64,000 bases of DNA from an uncultured Pelagibacteraceae bacterium (GCA_902632875.1 CACPEI010000001.1:1-64000), one strand, 5' to 3'. Positions 8,589 through 19,083 are shown, counted from the first letter of the stretch. Translations and numbers: made by a program. The notes: generated by a model from the sequence alone, not told the origin.

Positions 8589-9661
8589 ATTAAGCTCTCC
8601 AGTTCTATGCTTGAAGGCAATAGCTTTGCGTCATCAAAATCTTTTAAACTATTTTGAGCAATTATTTTTTTTAAAACTTCTACATACTTCTCACCAGTTT
8701 CAGCATACTTGTCCAAATATTCTGCAAGAATAAAGCTATCCAAGGGTTTTCCGTTATCTCTTAGTTCGGCTCTTGCTTTTCTAAAATCTTTATAAGAAGA
8801 ATGAGTATTTAAATTTCTTTGATAAGCTCTTACTGATGCTTGTAAAACGTTAAATTTCATAACTTTATGTCCCTCATTTTTATCTGACTCTTTTGGTCTC
8901 AAACCTTCTCCCGACCACGTCCACTGACCAAATAAAGCATTACCCTCTAATGCAAACCTTGAAGTACCCCAACCTGTTTCCTTAGCAGCCTGAGCCAAAG
9001 CTAATGATACGGGTATCTCATCCATTCGAATCTTTAGAGTTGATAAATCTTTAGAGGGAATTCCATATTGTTTATATTTCTTAGCCAACCATTTTTTTTC
9101 TAAATCTGAATTATTGCTTTTATTAATAATGCTAAATAATCTTTTTCGATCAATCCTAATATTATTATTTTCTTTTAAAATTAAAGGTAAAACAATTTGA
9201 ATAAAAAATTCTTTTCTTTTTTTTGTACTCTCAATCATTTTAATTTCATTAGGTAATAGAGTTAAGGCAACTGGTTTTACAAGTTTCTTTTCTCTTACGT
9301 CCTCTAATTTATATTTTGTGTCCTCAAATAATTGTTTAATTGTCGAAGCATTCAATCTTACCGTATCAACTTCTAATTCATTCAGACTAAAAATATCAAC
9401 TAACAGATCTTTCTCATTTAGTAATTCATTTCTTTCTTCAGCACTATTATTTTTACTATTCAAAGTATAGGCTAAGACTGCTTTTGAGTTATTTTGGAAT
9501 TCTAAATTGTCTTTATTAACAAAACCTATAAAAATTGGCATTGAGTAAAAAAAGAAAATCAAAATTAATGAAGATATAAAAATTCTTGGAATAGAACTAA
9601 ATTCATTTCTATCAAAAAATTTTAGAAACTTTATTTTATTATTAAGTGCTCTTTTCCTCAT
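8585..9661 (-). CDS. Bax-like membrane-anchored glucosaminidase-domain protein
   Basis: The 358-residue protein has one membrane helix at about 27-47, a long linker, then a Bax/GH73-type glucosaminidase domain (residues about 200-340) containing AQAAKETGWGTSRF, with E228 as the likely catalytic acid, and NALFGQWTW. Such enzymes cleave beta-N-acetylglucosaminyl bonds in peptidoglycan, here presumably from the periplasmic face of the inner membrane. It converges on the deacetylase gene, which fits a shared role in cell-wall remodelling, though that link is inference. The gap to nfuA upstream is one base. Confidence 0.87.
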   Translation of the reverse strand: MRKRALNNKIKFLKFFDRNEFSSIPRIFISSLILIFFFYSMPIFIGFVNKDNLEFQNNSKAVLAYTLNSKNNSAEERNELLNEKDLLVDIFSLNELEVDTVRLNASTIKQLFEDTKYKLEDVREKKLVKPVALTLLPNEIKMIESTKKRKEFFIQIVLPLILKENNNIRIDRKRLFSIINKSNNSDLEKKWLAKKYKQYGIPSKDLSTLKIRMDEIPVSLALAQAAKETGWGTSRFALEGNALFGQWTWSGEGLRPKESDKNEGHKVMKFNVLQASVRAYQRNLNTHSSYKDFRKARAELRDNGKPLDSFILAEYLDKYAETGEKYVEVLKKIIAQNSLKDFDDAKLLPSSIELESLI

Positions 9662-9662
9662 T

Positions 9663-10202
9663 TTAAACTGACTGGACCTCCTTTACCTCTGGAATATAAT
9701 GACGTAAGAGATTTTGAACACCTTGTTTAAGAGTCATAGTTGAGCTTGGACATCCAGAACAACTTCCTTGTAATTGTACTTTTACAACGCCATCTTTAAA
9801 TTCTTTAAATTTAATATCTCCACCGTCTTTAGCTACTGCAGGTCTAATTTTTTGTTCTAGAACCTTAACAATTTTTTTTTCTATATCTTTTAAATCATCT
9901 GTAATTTCATTGACATCCTTATCAATTACAAACTCTCTTCCAGTTGAATAAAAATCATTAATTAATGAGATAACGATGTGTTTTATGTCGTCCCAAGAAA
10001 AATCGTTATTTTTGTTTATTGATATAAAATCTTTACCTAGAAAAATTCCTTCTACTCCATTGACTGATAATAAATTTTTGATTAACTCATTTTTAGTTTC
10101 ATCTTTTCTAGTCACTTCAAAAGACCCAGAATTTGAAACTATTTTACCAGGTATGAACTTTATAGAGTTAGGATTTGGAGTTGTTTCTGTCTGAACAAAC
10201 AT
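9663..10202 (-). CDS. nfuA: NfuA/NFU1-type iron-sulfur cluster carrier
   Basis: This protein carries and delivers 4Fe-4S clusters to client enzymes in the cytoplasm. The N-terminal Nfu domain (residues 1-90, starting MFVQTETTPNPNSIKFIPG) is followed by a NifU-like C-terminal domain with the cluster-binding CSGCPSS (C148 and C151). The architecture is the alphaproteobacterial/mitochondrial NFU1 type at its normal length of 179 residues. It is transcribed in the same direction as trpS and murJ with a 52-base gap. Confidence 0.95.
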   Translation of the reverse strand: MFVQTETTPNPNSIKFIPGKIVSNSGSFEVTRKDETKNELIKNLLSVNGVEGIFLGKDFISINKNNDFSWDDIKHIVISLINDFYSTGREFVIDKDVNEITDDLKDIEKKIVKVLEQKIRPAVAKDGGDIKFKEFKDGVVKVQLQGSCSGCPSSTMTLKQGVQNLLRHYIPEVKEVQSV

Positions 10203-10254
10203 TATTTATATATAATGAATATTTATCAAAATTAAACTTGATAATAAATTTTTT

Positions 10255-11256
10255 TTAAAAACCCACTATTTTATGAATTTCTTTAATTTTTTTTGATGCT
10301 ATTTCATTGGCTTTTTTTGATCCATCTTCAAGAATTTGCTCAATATAAGATCTGTCATTTAATAATTTTTTAATTTCAATCGCTATAGGTTCAATTTTAT
10401 CAACCATAACTTGTGATAATAATTCTTTAAATTCTGAAAAATTTTTGCCAGATAGCATTTCAACATTTTTTTCAATTTTTGTATTGGTCAAACTAGAATA
10501 TATACTAATTAAATTTCTTGCTTCTGGTCTACTTTTTAATTCCTCGCTATCTTTGGGCATTAACAAAGGGTCAGTCTTTGCTTTTTTAATTTTATTTATA
10601 ATTTGATCCTTATTATCTGTTAAATTAATTCTACTAGCATCAGATGAATCTGATTTACTCATTTTTTTTAAACCATCTTTAAGACTCATTATTCTTGAAA
10701 ATTCTTTTTGAATTAATGGGTCAGGTATTTTAAAAAAATTTTCAACCTCAAACTCATTATTAAATTTTTGAGCAATATCTCTCGATAATTCAAGATGTTG
10801 CTTTTGATCATCTCCAACAGGTACATGTGTTGCATCATAAAGTAAGATATCCGCGGCCATTAAAATTGGGTATGAATATAATCCTACGCTTGCTTTTTCT
10901 TTATCTTTACCAGCCTTTTCTTTGAATTGGGTCATTCTATTTAACCATCCCATTCTTGCAACACAACTTAAAATCCATGCTGCCTCTGAGTGTGCTGAAA
11001 CTCTCGACTGGTTAAAGATTATATTTTTTTTTGGATCAATGCCACTAGCAATAAAACTTGCAACCGTCTCATTGATATTGTCTCTTAATTTTTTTGGATC
11101 TTGTTTTGTCGTAATTGAATGGAGATCAACCACACAAAAAATACATTGATTTTTATTATCTTTACTAAGCTCAACAAAATTTTTAATTGCACCTAAGTAA
11201 TTACCTAAGTGTAAATTACCTGTAGGCTGAACCCCTGAAAATATTTTTTTGCTCAT
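10255..11256 (-). CDS. trpS: Tryptophanyl-tRNA synthetase
   Basis: This class I synthetase charges tRNA-Trp. The HIGH-like signature is within [10 protein letters not shown] at 11-20 and KMSKS is at 198-202. The length of 333 residues is standard for bacterial TrpS. The ATG lies two bases after the murJ stop, so the two are probably cotranscribed, as in many alphaproteobacteria. Confidence 0.97.
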   Translation of the reverse strand: MSKKIFSGVQPTGNLHLGNYLGAIKNFVELSKDNKNQCIFCVVDLHSITTKQDPKKLRDNINETVASFIASGIDPKKNIIFNQSRVSAHSEAAWILSCVARMGWLNRMTQFKEKAGKDKEKASVGLYSYPILMAADILLYDATHVPVGDDQKQHLELSRDIAQKFNNEFEVENFFKIPDPLIQKEFSRIMSLKDGLKKMSKSDSSDASRINLTDNKDQIINKIKKAKTDPLLMPKDSEELKSRPEARNLISIYSSLTNTKIEKNVEMLSGKNFSEFKELLSQVMVDKIEPIAIEIKKLLNDRSYIEQILEDGSKKANEIASKKIKEIHKIVGF

Positions 11257-11258
11257 TG

Positions 11259-12788
11259 TTAATACTTTAATTTAATATCATCAATTTTGAAAGCTTTGAT
11301 AAGAAATGATACAAATATATAAAATACAATAGACAATAAAACTGTAATAATTAAATAAACTGATTTTAAATAATAATCAAAGTTTAATTGATTTTCAAAA
11401 ACTGTCATCAAAAATTTAAAAAACACACCCATTAAAAAAGAAACGAAAATTATTTTTAAAAATCTTGATATAAAAATTTTATTGAATTCAAATAATTTAT
11501 TCTTTTTTAAATAAATAAATAATACAATTGAATTGAACCATGAGGAAATGGTGGTTGCAATAGGGATTATGATGAATCCAATACTTTTAAAATAATAAAC
11601 ACTTAAAATTATATTTAATATTACAGCCACAAGTGAAATATAAAAAGGTGTTTTGGTATCATGGTTAGCAAAGAAAAAACTTGAGAAAACTTTTATCAAT
11701 GCAAACGCTGGAAGTCCTAATCCAAAAAAATAAAGTGCTTTTGCAGAATTTTCTACTGACTCAAGCGAAAAAGATCCATAACCAAATAAACCAGATAAAA
11801 TCTCATTTGATCCAACAAATAATGCTGCCGTTGCTGGAAGACTCAAAAACATGCTTAATTCCAAAGCTTTATTTTGAATAATAGTGATCTTGTTTTTATT
11901 TCTTAAAGCCATGTATTTTGAAAGTTGGGGTAAAATAACTACACTAATAGCAATCCCAGCGATTGCTAAATTTATCTGGTAAATCCTATCTGCATAATAC
12001 AAGTAAGAAACAGCACTAGCCTGATAGGATGCAATTATTGTACCAACTAGAATATTAATTTGGGTGACACCCGATGAAAAAATACTTGGCAATAGTTTAA
12101 TAAAAAAAAATTTTAAATCTTTACTTAATTTAATTTTAAAATTAAATTTTGGTAAATAATATTTAATTACAAATTTATAAAGAAAAATTAATTGTATTAG
12201 ACCCCCGATTGAAACTCCGTATGAAAGATAATAAACAAGACCGTCATTAAGAAACTTACTAAAAAATAAAACAACAATTAAAACTACATTTAGAATAATT
12301 GGTGCTGCAGATGCTGCAGCAAATTTATTATGTGAATTTAAAATAGCTGAAAAAAAAGAGGATAAACAAACAAGCATCAGGAAAGGGAAGGTAATTCTCG
12401 TTAATTTAGTTGCTAATTCAATTTTCTCAGGATTTTCTACAAATCCAGGTGCAAGAAGACTTACAAATCCTGGCATAAAAATTTGTGCGACAAGTGTCAA
12501 GGAAAGCAAAATCAAAAATAAAATATTAAAAACATCATTTGCAAATTTGTTAGATTGATTTTTTCCTTTTACAAGCTTTGAGGTATAGGTTGGAACGAAA
12601 GCTGCATTAAATGTTCCTTCAGCAAATAGTCGCCTGAATGTATTAGGTATTCTAAATGCAACAAAAAAAACGTCCGCTAAAAAACTTGTCCCAAGAAATA
12701 TAGCAATCATAATATCTCTCAAATAACCAAGTATTCTGCTGATTATAGTATAAAAACCAAAAGTCCCTGTTGACTTAATCAAGTTCAT
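11259..12788 (-). CDS. murJ: Lipid II flippase MurJ (MviN)
   Basis: MurJ flips lipid-linked peptidoglycan precursor across the inner membrane. The 509-residue polytopic protein begins with the typical [19 protein letters not shown] and [22 protein letters not shown] signatures and contains about 13-14 hydrophobic helices. It is the first gene of murJ-trpS and starts 50 bases from the divergent maeB gene, so both promoters must lie in that short gap or reach into the coding sequences. Confidence 0.96.
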   Translation of the reverse strand: MNLIKSTGTFGFYTIISRILGYLRDIMIAIFLGTSFLADVFFVAFRIPNTFRRLFAEGTFNAAFVPTYTSKLVKGKNQSNKFANDVFNILFLILLSLTLVAQIFMPGFVSLLAPGFVENPEKIELATKLTRITFPFLMLVCLSSFFSAILNSHNKFAAASAAPIILNVVLIVVLFFSKFLNDGLVYYLSYGVSIGGLIQLIFLYKFVIKYYLPKFNFKIKLSKDLKFFFIKLLPSIFSSGVTQINILVGTIIASYQASAVSYLYYADRIYQINLAIAGIAISVVILPQLSKYMALRNKNKITIIQNKALELSMFLSLPATAALFVGSNEILSGLFGYGSFSLESVENSAKALYFFGLGLPAFALIKVFSSFFFANHDTKTPFYISLVAVILNIILSVYYFKSIGFIIIPIATTISSWFNSIVLFIYLKKNKLFEFNKIFISRFLKIIFVSFLMGVFFKFLMTVFENQLNFDYYLKSVYLIITVLLSIVFYIFVSFLIKAFKIDDIKLKY

Positions 12789-12838
12789 AAATCATATTAG
12801 TCTTAATTTTACCCCATTTGTACACCTAATTAACAAAA

Positions 12839-15121
12839 ATGAAAAAAACAAAAGTTGATCATTACACAGATAAAGAAGCTTTAGAATTTCATAGCCATAA
12901 AAAACCTGGGAAGATTGAGATTTCATCTTCAAAAAATATGACAACAAAAAGGGATCTCGCATTGGCATATTCACCTGGCGTGGCAGCACCGGTCAAAGCA
13001 ATAAGTGAAAATCCCGAAGCTGCATTTGATTATACAAGTAAAGGTAACCTTGTTGCTGTAATAAGCAATGGATCAGCTATTTTGGGAATGGGAAACCTTG
13101 GTGCTTTAGCATCAAAACCAGTAATGGAGGGTAAAGCAGTTTTATTTAAAAGATTTGCAGATATAGACTCTATTGATCTCGAAATTGATGCCTCTGACCC
13201 AAAAGAAATAATTAATAGTATTAAAAACTTTGCACCAAGTTTTGGAGGTATAAATCTTGAAGATATTGCTGCACCTGACTGTTTTATAATAGAGGAAAAA
13301 CTTAAAGAAATTTTAGACATTCCAGTTTTCCATGATGACCAGCATGGAACTGCAATAATCACAACTGCAGCTTTAATAAATGCTTTGGATATTACAAAAA
13401 AAAAAATAAATGAGATTAAAGTTGTTATAAATGGAGCTGGAGCTTCAGCCATGGCGTGTGCTAATTTATTTAAAAACAGTGGAGTGCTTCAGGAAAATTT
13501 AACAATGGTTGATCGTAAAGGAGTAATTTATGAGGGCCGAGAAAATCTAAATCAATGGAAATCTGCTTTCGCTATTAAGACATCAACACGAGTATTAAGT
13601 GATGCAATTGAAAGCGCTGATGTATTTTTGGGTCTCTCCGTTAAAGGAGCATTAACAAAAGATATGGTAAAAAAAATGGCAAAAAATCCAATAATTTTTG
13701 CCTGTGCAAACCCTGATCCAGAAATCACTCCTGAAGAAATTGAAGAAGTGAGAAATGATGCAATTATTGCAACAGGAAGATCAGATTATCCCAACCAAGT
13801 GAATAATCTTATTGGTTTTCCTTATATATTCAGGGGTGCTCTTGATGTGAGGTCAAAAACAATTAATGAAGAAATGAAAGTTGCTGCAGCACACGCGATT
13901 GCTAACTTAGCAAAAGAGGATGTGCCTGATGAAGTAGTTGCAGCAATGGGTGGAGAAAGACCTCATTATGGAAAAGACTACATAATACCTTCTACATTTG
14001 ATCCCAGACTAATAAGTGTTATTCCTGCGGCAGTAGCCAAAGCAGCTATGAGGACTGGCGTAGCGAGAATAAAGATTGATAATTTTGATACATATAAAGA
14101 CCAACTAAAGCAAAGATTAGATCCAACAGTAACAATCATGCAGGGTATAAACGATTATATTAAGAAAAATCCAAAAAAAGTTATTTTTGCAGATGGTGAA
14201 GATGAAAATATGCTTAAAGCAGCTATTGCTTTTAAAAATTCTAAATTAGGAACTCCTATTCTTATTGGAAAAGAAGAAAAGATTAAGGAACAAATTAAAA
14301 AAATTGGTTACAATGAAAACTTTGATATCAAAATTGTAAACTCCAAAGATAATCCGAGTAGACAAAAATATACGAAATATCTATTTAAAAAACTTCAAAG
14401 AGAAAAAGGTATGCTTGAGTGGGATTGTGATAGACTGGTTAAAAATGACAGGGTAATTTGGGCATCTTGTATGGTTGCTTGTGAAGATGCAGATGCAATG
14501 GTAACAGGAAATACCAGACGATATTCTTCATCGCTAGAAAAAATAGTAAAAGTCGTAGATCCAAGACCTGGTGAAATAATGTTTGGTTTAAATCTAGTAG
14601 TCAACAGGGGAAAAACAATCTTTATTTGCGACACTTCTGTAATCGAGTACCCTGATGCAAATCAGCTTGCTGATATGGCAACTTCCGCAGCAAGAGTTGT
14701 GAGACTTTTTGGTTTTGACCCTAAAGTTGCTTTTTTATCTCATTCAACTTTTGGTGAGCCAGCAACAGATAGAACTAAAAGAATTAGTGATGCAGTAAAA
14801 ATTTTAAAGGAGAAAAAAGTTAATTTCAAATTTGATGGTGAAATGCAGCCAGATGTTGCTCTAGAAGAAATTTACAAAGATTTGTATCCCTTCTCCGAAA
14901 TAGTTGGAAATTCAAATGTTTTGATAATGCCTAGTCAACATAGTGCAGCTATTTCATATAAAATGATTAAATCTATGAGTAGAGCAAAAGTAATAGGCCC
15001 TTTACTTATCGGTTTGGGATTACCGATTGAAATTGCACCTTTGAGAAGTTCGACTTCAGAAATTTTAAATTTAGCATCTATTGCAGCTTATTCTGCTGAC
15101 GTTATTGATTATAAAAAATAA
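12839..15121 (+). CDS. maeB: NADP-type malic enzyme with C-terminal phosphotransacetylase-like domain
   Basis: This enzyme decarboxylates malate to pyruvate with reduction of NAD(P). Residues 1-425 form the malic enzyme (AYSPGVAAPVKAI, EDIAAPDCF at 141-149, FHDDQHGTA at 164-172, dinucleotide-binding NGAGASA at 198-204). Residues from about 430 to 760 form the phosphotransacetylase-like regulatory domain. The fusion is the normal MaeB architecture, not an artefact. The gene contains an in-frame A11 run at 13396-13406, a useful control for the homopolymer frameshifts elsewhere. It stands alone between divergent murJ and a convergent BON lipoprotein. Confidence 0.96.
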   Translation: MKKTKVDHYTDKEALEFHSHKKPGKIEISSSKNMTTKRDLALAYSPGVAAPVKAISENPEAAFDYTSKGNLVAVISNGSAILGMGNLGALASKPVMEGKAVLFKRFADIDSIDLEIDASDPKEIINSIKNFAPSFGGINLEDIAAPDCFIIEEKLKEILDIPVFHDDQHGTAIITTAALINALDITKKKINEIKVVINGAGASAMACANLFKNSGVLQENLTMVDRKGVIYEGRENLNQWKSAFAIKTSTRVLSDAIESADVFLGLSVKGALTKDMVKKMAKNPIIFACANPDPEITPEEIEEVRNDAIIATGRSDYPNQVNNLIGFPYIFRGALDVRSKTINEEMKVAAAHAIANLAKEDVPDEVVAAMGGERPHYGKDYIIPSTFDPRLISVIPAAVAKAAMRTGVARIKIDNFDTYKDQLKQRLDPTVTIMQGINDYIKKNPKKVIFADGEDENMLKAAIAFKNSKLGTPILIGKEEKIKEQIKKIGYNENFDIKIVNSKDNPSRQKYTKYLFKKLQREKGMLEWDCDRLVKNDRVIWASCMVACEDADAMVTGNTRRYSSSLEKIVKVVDPRPGEIMFGLNLVVNRGKTIFICDTSVIEYPDANQLADMATSAARVVRLFGFDPKVAFLSHSTFGEPATDRTKRISDAVKILKEKKVNFKFDGEMQPDVALEEIYKDLYPFSEIVGNSNVLIMPSQHSAAISYKMIKSMSRAKVIGPLLIGLGLPIEIAPLRSSTSEILNLASIAAYSADVIDYKK

Positions 15122-15122
15122 T

Positions 15123-15716
15123 TTAATTTTTTTGTATCCGCAAATCCTCAACTAATAAAATACTAGCAATAATATTTTCAACATCTGGTATTTCTCTTGC
15201 TTCTTCAAGCACAAGATCTCTCTCATCAGATGTGATAGCGATTCCATAAATATAAATCTTTTTTTTGTAAGTATCGATTTGATAATTCGTTGCTTTAATA
15301 TTTTTATTTATTATAAGAGCTGTTCTTAGCTGCGATGTAATCAAAATGTCTTTTGCAGATTGCTGAAAGTTAAATTTTTCTTTAACTTTTATATCGTTTC
15401 TCACAGATCTAACACCCTCTATTTCCCACGCTAATTTTGTTAACTTTAATTTTTCCTCAGGGTTATCCACTTTGCCCGTCAAAAAAATCCTACCATCTAA
15501 TACTTTTGAATTAACAGATAAAATATAACTCTTATCTAACAAAACGATTTTTGTTGATAATTTTTTTTGCATAATAGAGTCATCGATTTGAGTACCTACA
15601 GATCTTGGATCAAAAGCAACACTAACGCCGGTTCCAAAAATACCCTTAGATGAAACACCAGCACATCCAAATAATAATAAAGATAAACAAAGTATTAATA
15701 TAATTCTATTTTTCAT
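15123..15716 (-). CDS. BON-domain outer-membrane lipoprotein (DolP/OsmY-like)
   Basis: The 197-residue precursor has a lipoprotein signal ending LLLFGC, with C18 as the lipidated cysteine. Two BON domains follow at about residues 45-110 (LDGRIFLTGKVDN, EIEGVRSVRNDIKV) and 115-190 (YGIAITSDERDLVLEEAREIPDVENI). BON domains bind phospholipid or interact at the envelope; E. coli DolP maintains outer-membrane integrity. The gene overlaps the end of rsmI by 11 bases. In E. coli the rsmI locus also lies beside lpoA and dolP, so the context supports a DolP-like role. Confidence 0.88.
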   Translation of the reverse strand: MKNRIILILCLSLLLFGCAGVSSKGIFGTGVSVAFDPRSVGTQIDDSIMQKKLSTKIVLLDKSYILSVNSKVLDGRIFLTGKVDNPEEKLKLTKLAWEIEGVRSVRNDIKVKEKFNFQQSAKDILITSQLRTALIINKNIKATNYQIDTYKKKIYIYGIAITSDERDLVLEEAREIPDVENIIASILLVEDLRIQKN

Positions 15717-16572
15717 TTTTTATTTTTAAACAATAATTGTAAACTTCTTTTTTAGAAATTTTACTATTTTTGCTTATAATTTCCGAGATTTCTTTTGTAG
15801 TAAATTTATTTATCATTTTACCTATCATATACTTATCTGATTCAGATAAAAAATGTGAGCTTTTTTCTTTTATTTTTTTTTCTGATAGCACTAATGTAAG
15901 TTCACCTTTTAATTCAAAATTAGTTTCGTCAATATTATTTATCTCAGCGCGTATATATTGTTCATAATATTTTGTCATCTCTTTACAAATTACAATTTGT
16001 CGATTTGGAAAATACTTTTTTAAAAATGGTATAATTCTTTTGAATTTTTTAGAGGATATAAAAAATATAATTGATATATCCAAATTAGATAAAACACTCA
16101 TATCTTTAGCAATCGTTCCTTTGTTTTCGGGAAAAAATCCATAAAAGAAAAATTTTCCAACAAAACCACTAATTGAAGCTGCTAAAGAAACTGAAGATGC
16201 ACCCGGCAAGGGAATAACATTAATCTTATTTTTTATGCATTCACTGATAAGAATATTTCCTGGATCAGAAATTGTTGGAGTTCCAGCGTCACAAATCAAG
16301 GAGACCACGGATCCCTTGTTAAGAATGTTTAGGAATTTTAATAAGTTTTTTTTCTCATTAAACTTATGATTGGTTAATAGTTTTGATTTAATTGCGTACT
16401 TATCTAATAAGACGTTTGATATTCGAGTATCCTCACATAAAATGTAGTCAGATTTTTTTAGAATATCAATTGCTCTTAAGGTAATATCACCCATATTCCC
16501 TAATGGTGTTGGGACTAAATAAAGCCCTTTTTTAGTTTTATTATTATTGTAGAATTTAAAACCCATGGGCAT
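15706..16572 (-). CDS. rsmI: 16S rRNA 2'-O-methyltransferase RsmI (C1402)
   Basis: RsmI methylates the ribose of C1402 in the decoding centre. The sequence shows the tetrapyrrole-methylase fold signatures LYLVPTPLGNMGDITLRAI, DYILCEDTRIS, SLICDAGTPTISDPG and IPLPGASSVSLAASISG. The length of 288 residues is normal. Two in-frame ATGs (16572 and 16566) are possible starts. It is divergent from an LpoA-like gene across 32 bases. Confidence 0.95.
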   Translation of the reverse strand: MPMGFKFYNNNKTKKGLYLVPTPLGNMGDITLRAIDILKKSDYILCEDTRISNVLLDKYAIKSKLLTNHKFNEKKNLLKFLNILNKGSVVSLICDAGTPTISDPGNILISECIKNKINVIPLPGASSVSLAASISGFVGKFFFYGFFPENKGTIAKDMSVLSNLDISIIFFISSKKFKRIIPFLKKYFPNRQIVICKEMTKYYEQYIRAEINNIDETNFELKGELTLVLSEKKIKEKSSHFLSESDKYMIGKMINKFTTKEISEIISKNSKISKKEVYNYCLKIKNEK

Positions 16573-16604
16573 AATTTTTAATAAAATAATACACTATCAC
16601 TAAA

Positions 16605-17759
16605 ATGTTTAAATATTTTAAAATTTTACTTATCACTTTCATTTTTTTAACAAAATTTAACTCATTAGCTTTTTCTGAGGATCAACAAATTAAAATTGGG
16701 TTATTAGTGCCAATGACTGGTGAAAATAAAAGTCTTGGTCAACAATTAATAAAATCTGCCAGAATCGCATTAAAAGATATTGGCTCAAATAAACTAGAAC
16801 TTTATCCAAAAGATAGTGGATCTGATGCTAATCAAAGTTTGAAGTCTGCATTAGAACTCAAAGACATGGGAATAAACATTATTTTAGGACCTGTATTTTA
16901 TGAAAGTTTAACTAATTTAGATAAAATAAAAGATGTAATTTTTATCTCTTTTACAAATAAAACTAAAAATATTCCTGATAATATTATCAGTAGTGGTATC
17001 AACGCAACTTCACAATTAAACACAATAAAAAAGTTTATTAAATCTAATGAAATTAATAAAACTATATTTCTCACTCCAAAGATTGGATATGAAATTGAAA
17101 TTAAGGATGCAATTAAAAAATCTAAATTAGATATATTAAAACATTATATTTATGATACTGAGCCTACAAAACTCACAGCACAAATTGAAAAAATAACAAA
17201 TTATAAAATTAGAAAACAAAATTTATTGGATGAAATTAAAAGAGTAGAAAATTCAGATCTTCCAGATAAAGATATGCAATTAAAAAAGCTAGAAAAAAAA
17301 TACACCATAGGAAATGTAAAATTTGACTCTGTTATTATTTCAGACTTCGATCAAAGCTTAAAGAGTGTGATTACTTCACTTTTATATACTGATGTTTCTC
17401 CAAAGGATAAATATATAATATCTTTCAATCAATGGTTTGATAAAAGCATTTTAGAAGAAACAAGCATACAGCCAATTTTCTATCCATCGATAAATAAAAA
17501 AAACCTAGAGGATTTTGAAATCAAATATTATAAGGAATTTAAAGAACAACCAAGTTATTTAGCATTATTAAATTACGATCTGGTAGGCCTAATATATTAT
17601 TTAACGATTAAAAATGGTCTTACAGATATAAAAAAATTATTTCAGAAAGAAACATCCTTTAAAGGAAAAATTGGTATTTTTGACATAGAAAATAATAAAA
17701 TTAACCACAGATTAAATTTTTACAAAATTGATAATGGTGAAATTAAAAAAATTTTTTAA
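16605..17759 (+). CDS. Periplasmic type-I binding protein, LpoA-like penicillin-binding-protein activator
   Basis: The 384-residue protein has a signal peptide (about 1-24, ending FNSLAFSE) and then a periplasmic-binding-protein type I fold starting IKIGLLVPMTG, as in leucine-binding proteins and the C-terminal domain of LpoA. Its position divergent to rsmI and the BON lipoprotein mirrors the E. coli lpoA locus and favours an activator of peptidoglycan synthase over a transporter component; no permease or ATPase gene is nearby. There is no lipobox cysteine, unlike E. coli LpoA, and the TPR N-terminal half is absent. The 3' end overlaps convergent rdgB by 17 bases. Confidence 0.75.
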   Translation: MFKYFKILLITFIFLTKFNSLAFSEDQQIKIGLLVPMTGENKSLGQQLIKSARIALKDIGSNKLELYPKDSGSDANQSLKSALELKDMGINIILGPVFYESLTNLDKIKDVIFISFTNKTKNIPDNIISSGINATSQLNTIKKFIKSNEINKTIFLTPKIGYEIEIKDAIKKSKLDILKHYIYDTEPTKLTAQIEKITNYKIRKQNLLDEIKRVENSDLPDKDMQLKKLEKKYTIGNVKFDSVIISDFDQSLKSVITSLLYTDVSPKDKYIISFNQWFDKSILEETSIQPIFYPSINKKNLEDFEIKYYKEFKEQPSYLALLNYDLVGLIYYLTIKNGLTDIKKLFQKETSFKGKIGIFDIENNKINHRLNFYKIDNGEIKKIF

Positions 17760-18345
17760 TTTTCTTAAAAGCTTTATACCTGTGATCTAATTTATACTTT
17801 CTTGCAGGTTTCATTTGACCAAAAGTTAAATTGCTTTGGTTAGGAATAAAAATTGGATCATATCCAAAACCATTTAAACCTTTGGGTTCTTTTGAAATTG
17901 TACCCTCAACTTTACCAATTACACATGCTATCTTTTTTTTTAAATTACAAATTGACAGAGCACAAATAAAACGTGCTTTTATTTTTTTTTCCTTCCAGCT
18001 TTTATCTTTTTTATCTAATTCTTTATAAACTCTTTTGATGGCTTTAGTAAAATCACCTTTTGTACCTCCCCATCTTGCAGATTTTACACCAGGCCTTTTG
18101 TTTAAAACATCTATCTCTAATCCAGAGTCATCTGCTAAGCAAATTAAATTAGATTTTTTAGAAAAATACTTAGACTTTATTAAAGAATTTTGTTTGAAAG
18201 TTTTGCCTGTCTCTCTCGGGCTTTTTAAGTTAAATTTTGACGTCGGAAATGTTTTAATTTTTTTGGGTAATAAATTCCTTATTTCTCTCAATTTTCCCTT
18301 ATTATTTGTGCCTATTAAGAGTTTCTTAATTTTTTTTTTAAACAT
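17743..18345 (-). CDS. rdgB: XTP/dITP diphosphatase (RdgB/Ham1)
   Basis: This enzyme cleaves non-canonical purine triphosphates (dITP, XTP) to monophosphates and cleans the nucleotide pool. Family signatures are LIGTNNKGKLREI at the N-terminus, CLADDSGLEIDVL with the catalytic aspartates, KSARWGG and NGFGYDPIF. At 200 residues it is the usual size. It is divergent to grpE across 36 bases and overlaps the 3' end of the LpoA-like gene. Confidence 0.95.
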   Translation of the reverse strand: MFKKKIKKLLIGTNNKGKLREIRNLLPKKIKTFPTSKFNLKSPRETGKTFKQNSLIKSKYFSKKSNLICLADDSGLEIDVLNKRPGVKSARWGGTKGDFTKAIKRVYKELDKKDKSWKEKKIKARFICALSICNLKKKIACVIGKVEGTISKEPKGLNGFGYDPIFIPNQSNLTFGQMKPARKYKLDHRYKAFKKIKKFF

Positions 18346-18381
18346 CTAGAAATTTTTAATTTTCTTACCATATAACAACAT

Positions 18382-19029
18382 ATGGAAAATAAAGAAAACC
18401 CAAACTTAGACAAAAATGATATTAATCAGGATACAAGTCAGGCATCTGAAAAACAGCTAGATGATGAAAATTTAGAAGCCAAAAAAGATACAGAAGAGCA
18501 GAAAGAAGAGAAAACTCCAGAGGAAAAAATTTTAGAGCTTGAGGATAAAATTACTAGGACTTTTGCTGAAATGGAAAATCAAAGAAGGAGATATGAAAAA
18601 GAAAAAGACGAGGCTTTTGAATATGGTGGTTTTGTTTTTGCAAAAGAAGCTCTAGCTTTAATAGATAACCTTGAGAGGTCAAAACAAATTTTAAAAAATG
18701 ATGTTGCATTAAAAGATACTGAGGCTTTAAAAAAGACTTTAGAACATTTCGATATTATCAATAAAGATTTATTATCAATTTTTTCAAAAAATAATATCGA
18801 GCAAATTGAATGTCTAAATAAAAAACTAGATCCAAATTTGCATCAAGCAATGTTAGAGATAGAAGATGATCACAAAGAATCTGGTACAATTGTGCAAGAA
18901 ATACAGAAAGGTTTTAAGATAAAAGATAGATTATTGAGACCCTCGCTTGTTGGTGTTTCAAAAAAATCTAACAATAAGGATAAAAAAGATGAGGAAAATA
19001 AAGAAAAATCTGATGGAAATAATGATTAG
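18382..19029 (+). CDS. grpE: Nucleotide exchange factor GrpE
   Basis: GrpE drives ADP release from DnaK. The 215-residue protein has a charged low-complexity N-terminus (residues 1-50), a long coiled-coil helix (about 50-135) and the C-terminal beta domain with EIQKGFKIKDRLLRPSLVGVS. A lysine/glutamate-rich tail follows. It is the first gene of the grpE-dnaK-dnaJ set. I see no hrcA and no CIRCE inverted repeat in the 36 bases upstream. Confidence 0.95.
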   Translation: MENKENPNLDKNDINQDTSQASEKQLDDENLEAKKDTEEQKEEKTPEEKILELEDKITRTFAEMENQRRRYEKEKDEAFEYGGFVFAKEALALIDNLERSKQILKNDVALKDTEALKKTLEHFDIINKDLLSIFSKNNIEQIECLNKKLDPNLHQAMLEIEDDHKESGTIVQEIQKGFKIKDRLLRPSLVGVSKKSNNKDKKDEENKEKSDGNND

Positions 19030-19062
19030 TTCAACTTGTAGAATTAAATTTAACACCTATAT

Positions 19063-19067
19063 GGAGG
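19063..19067 (+). promoter_or_regulatory. Strong GGAGG ribosome-binding site ahead of dnaK
   Basis: A perfect GGAGG stands in the grpE-dnaK gap, but 16 bases before the dnaK ATG at 19084, further than the usual 5-9. Most genes here lack a recognisable Shine-Dalgarno sequence, so this one stands out and fits high expression of dnaK. Confidence 0.5.
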
Positions 19068-19083
19068 TTAATAGATAAAAAAT

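Noticed and set aside
14100..15121. maeB C-terminal phosphotransacetylase half as a possible separate gene or fusion artefact
   Set aside because: The malic enzyme-PTA fusion is the normal MaeB architecture and the frame is continuous.
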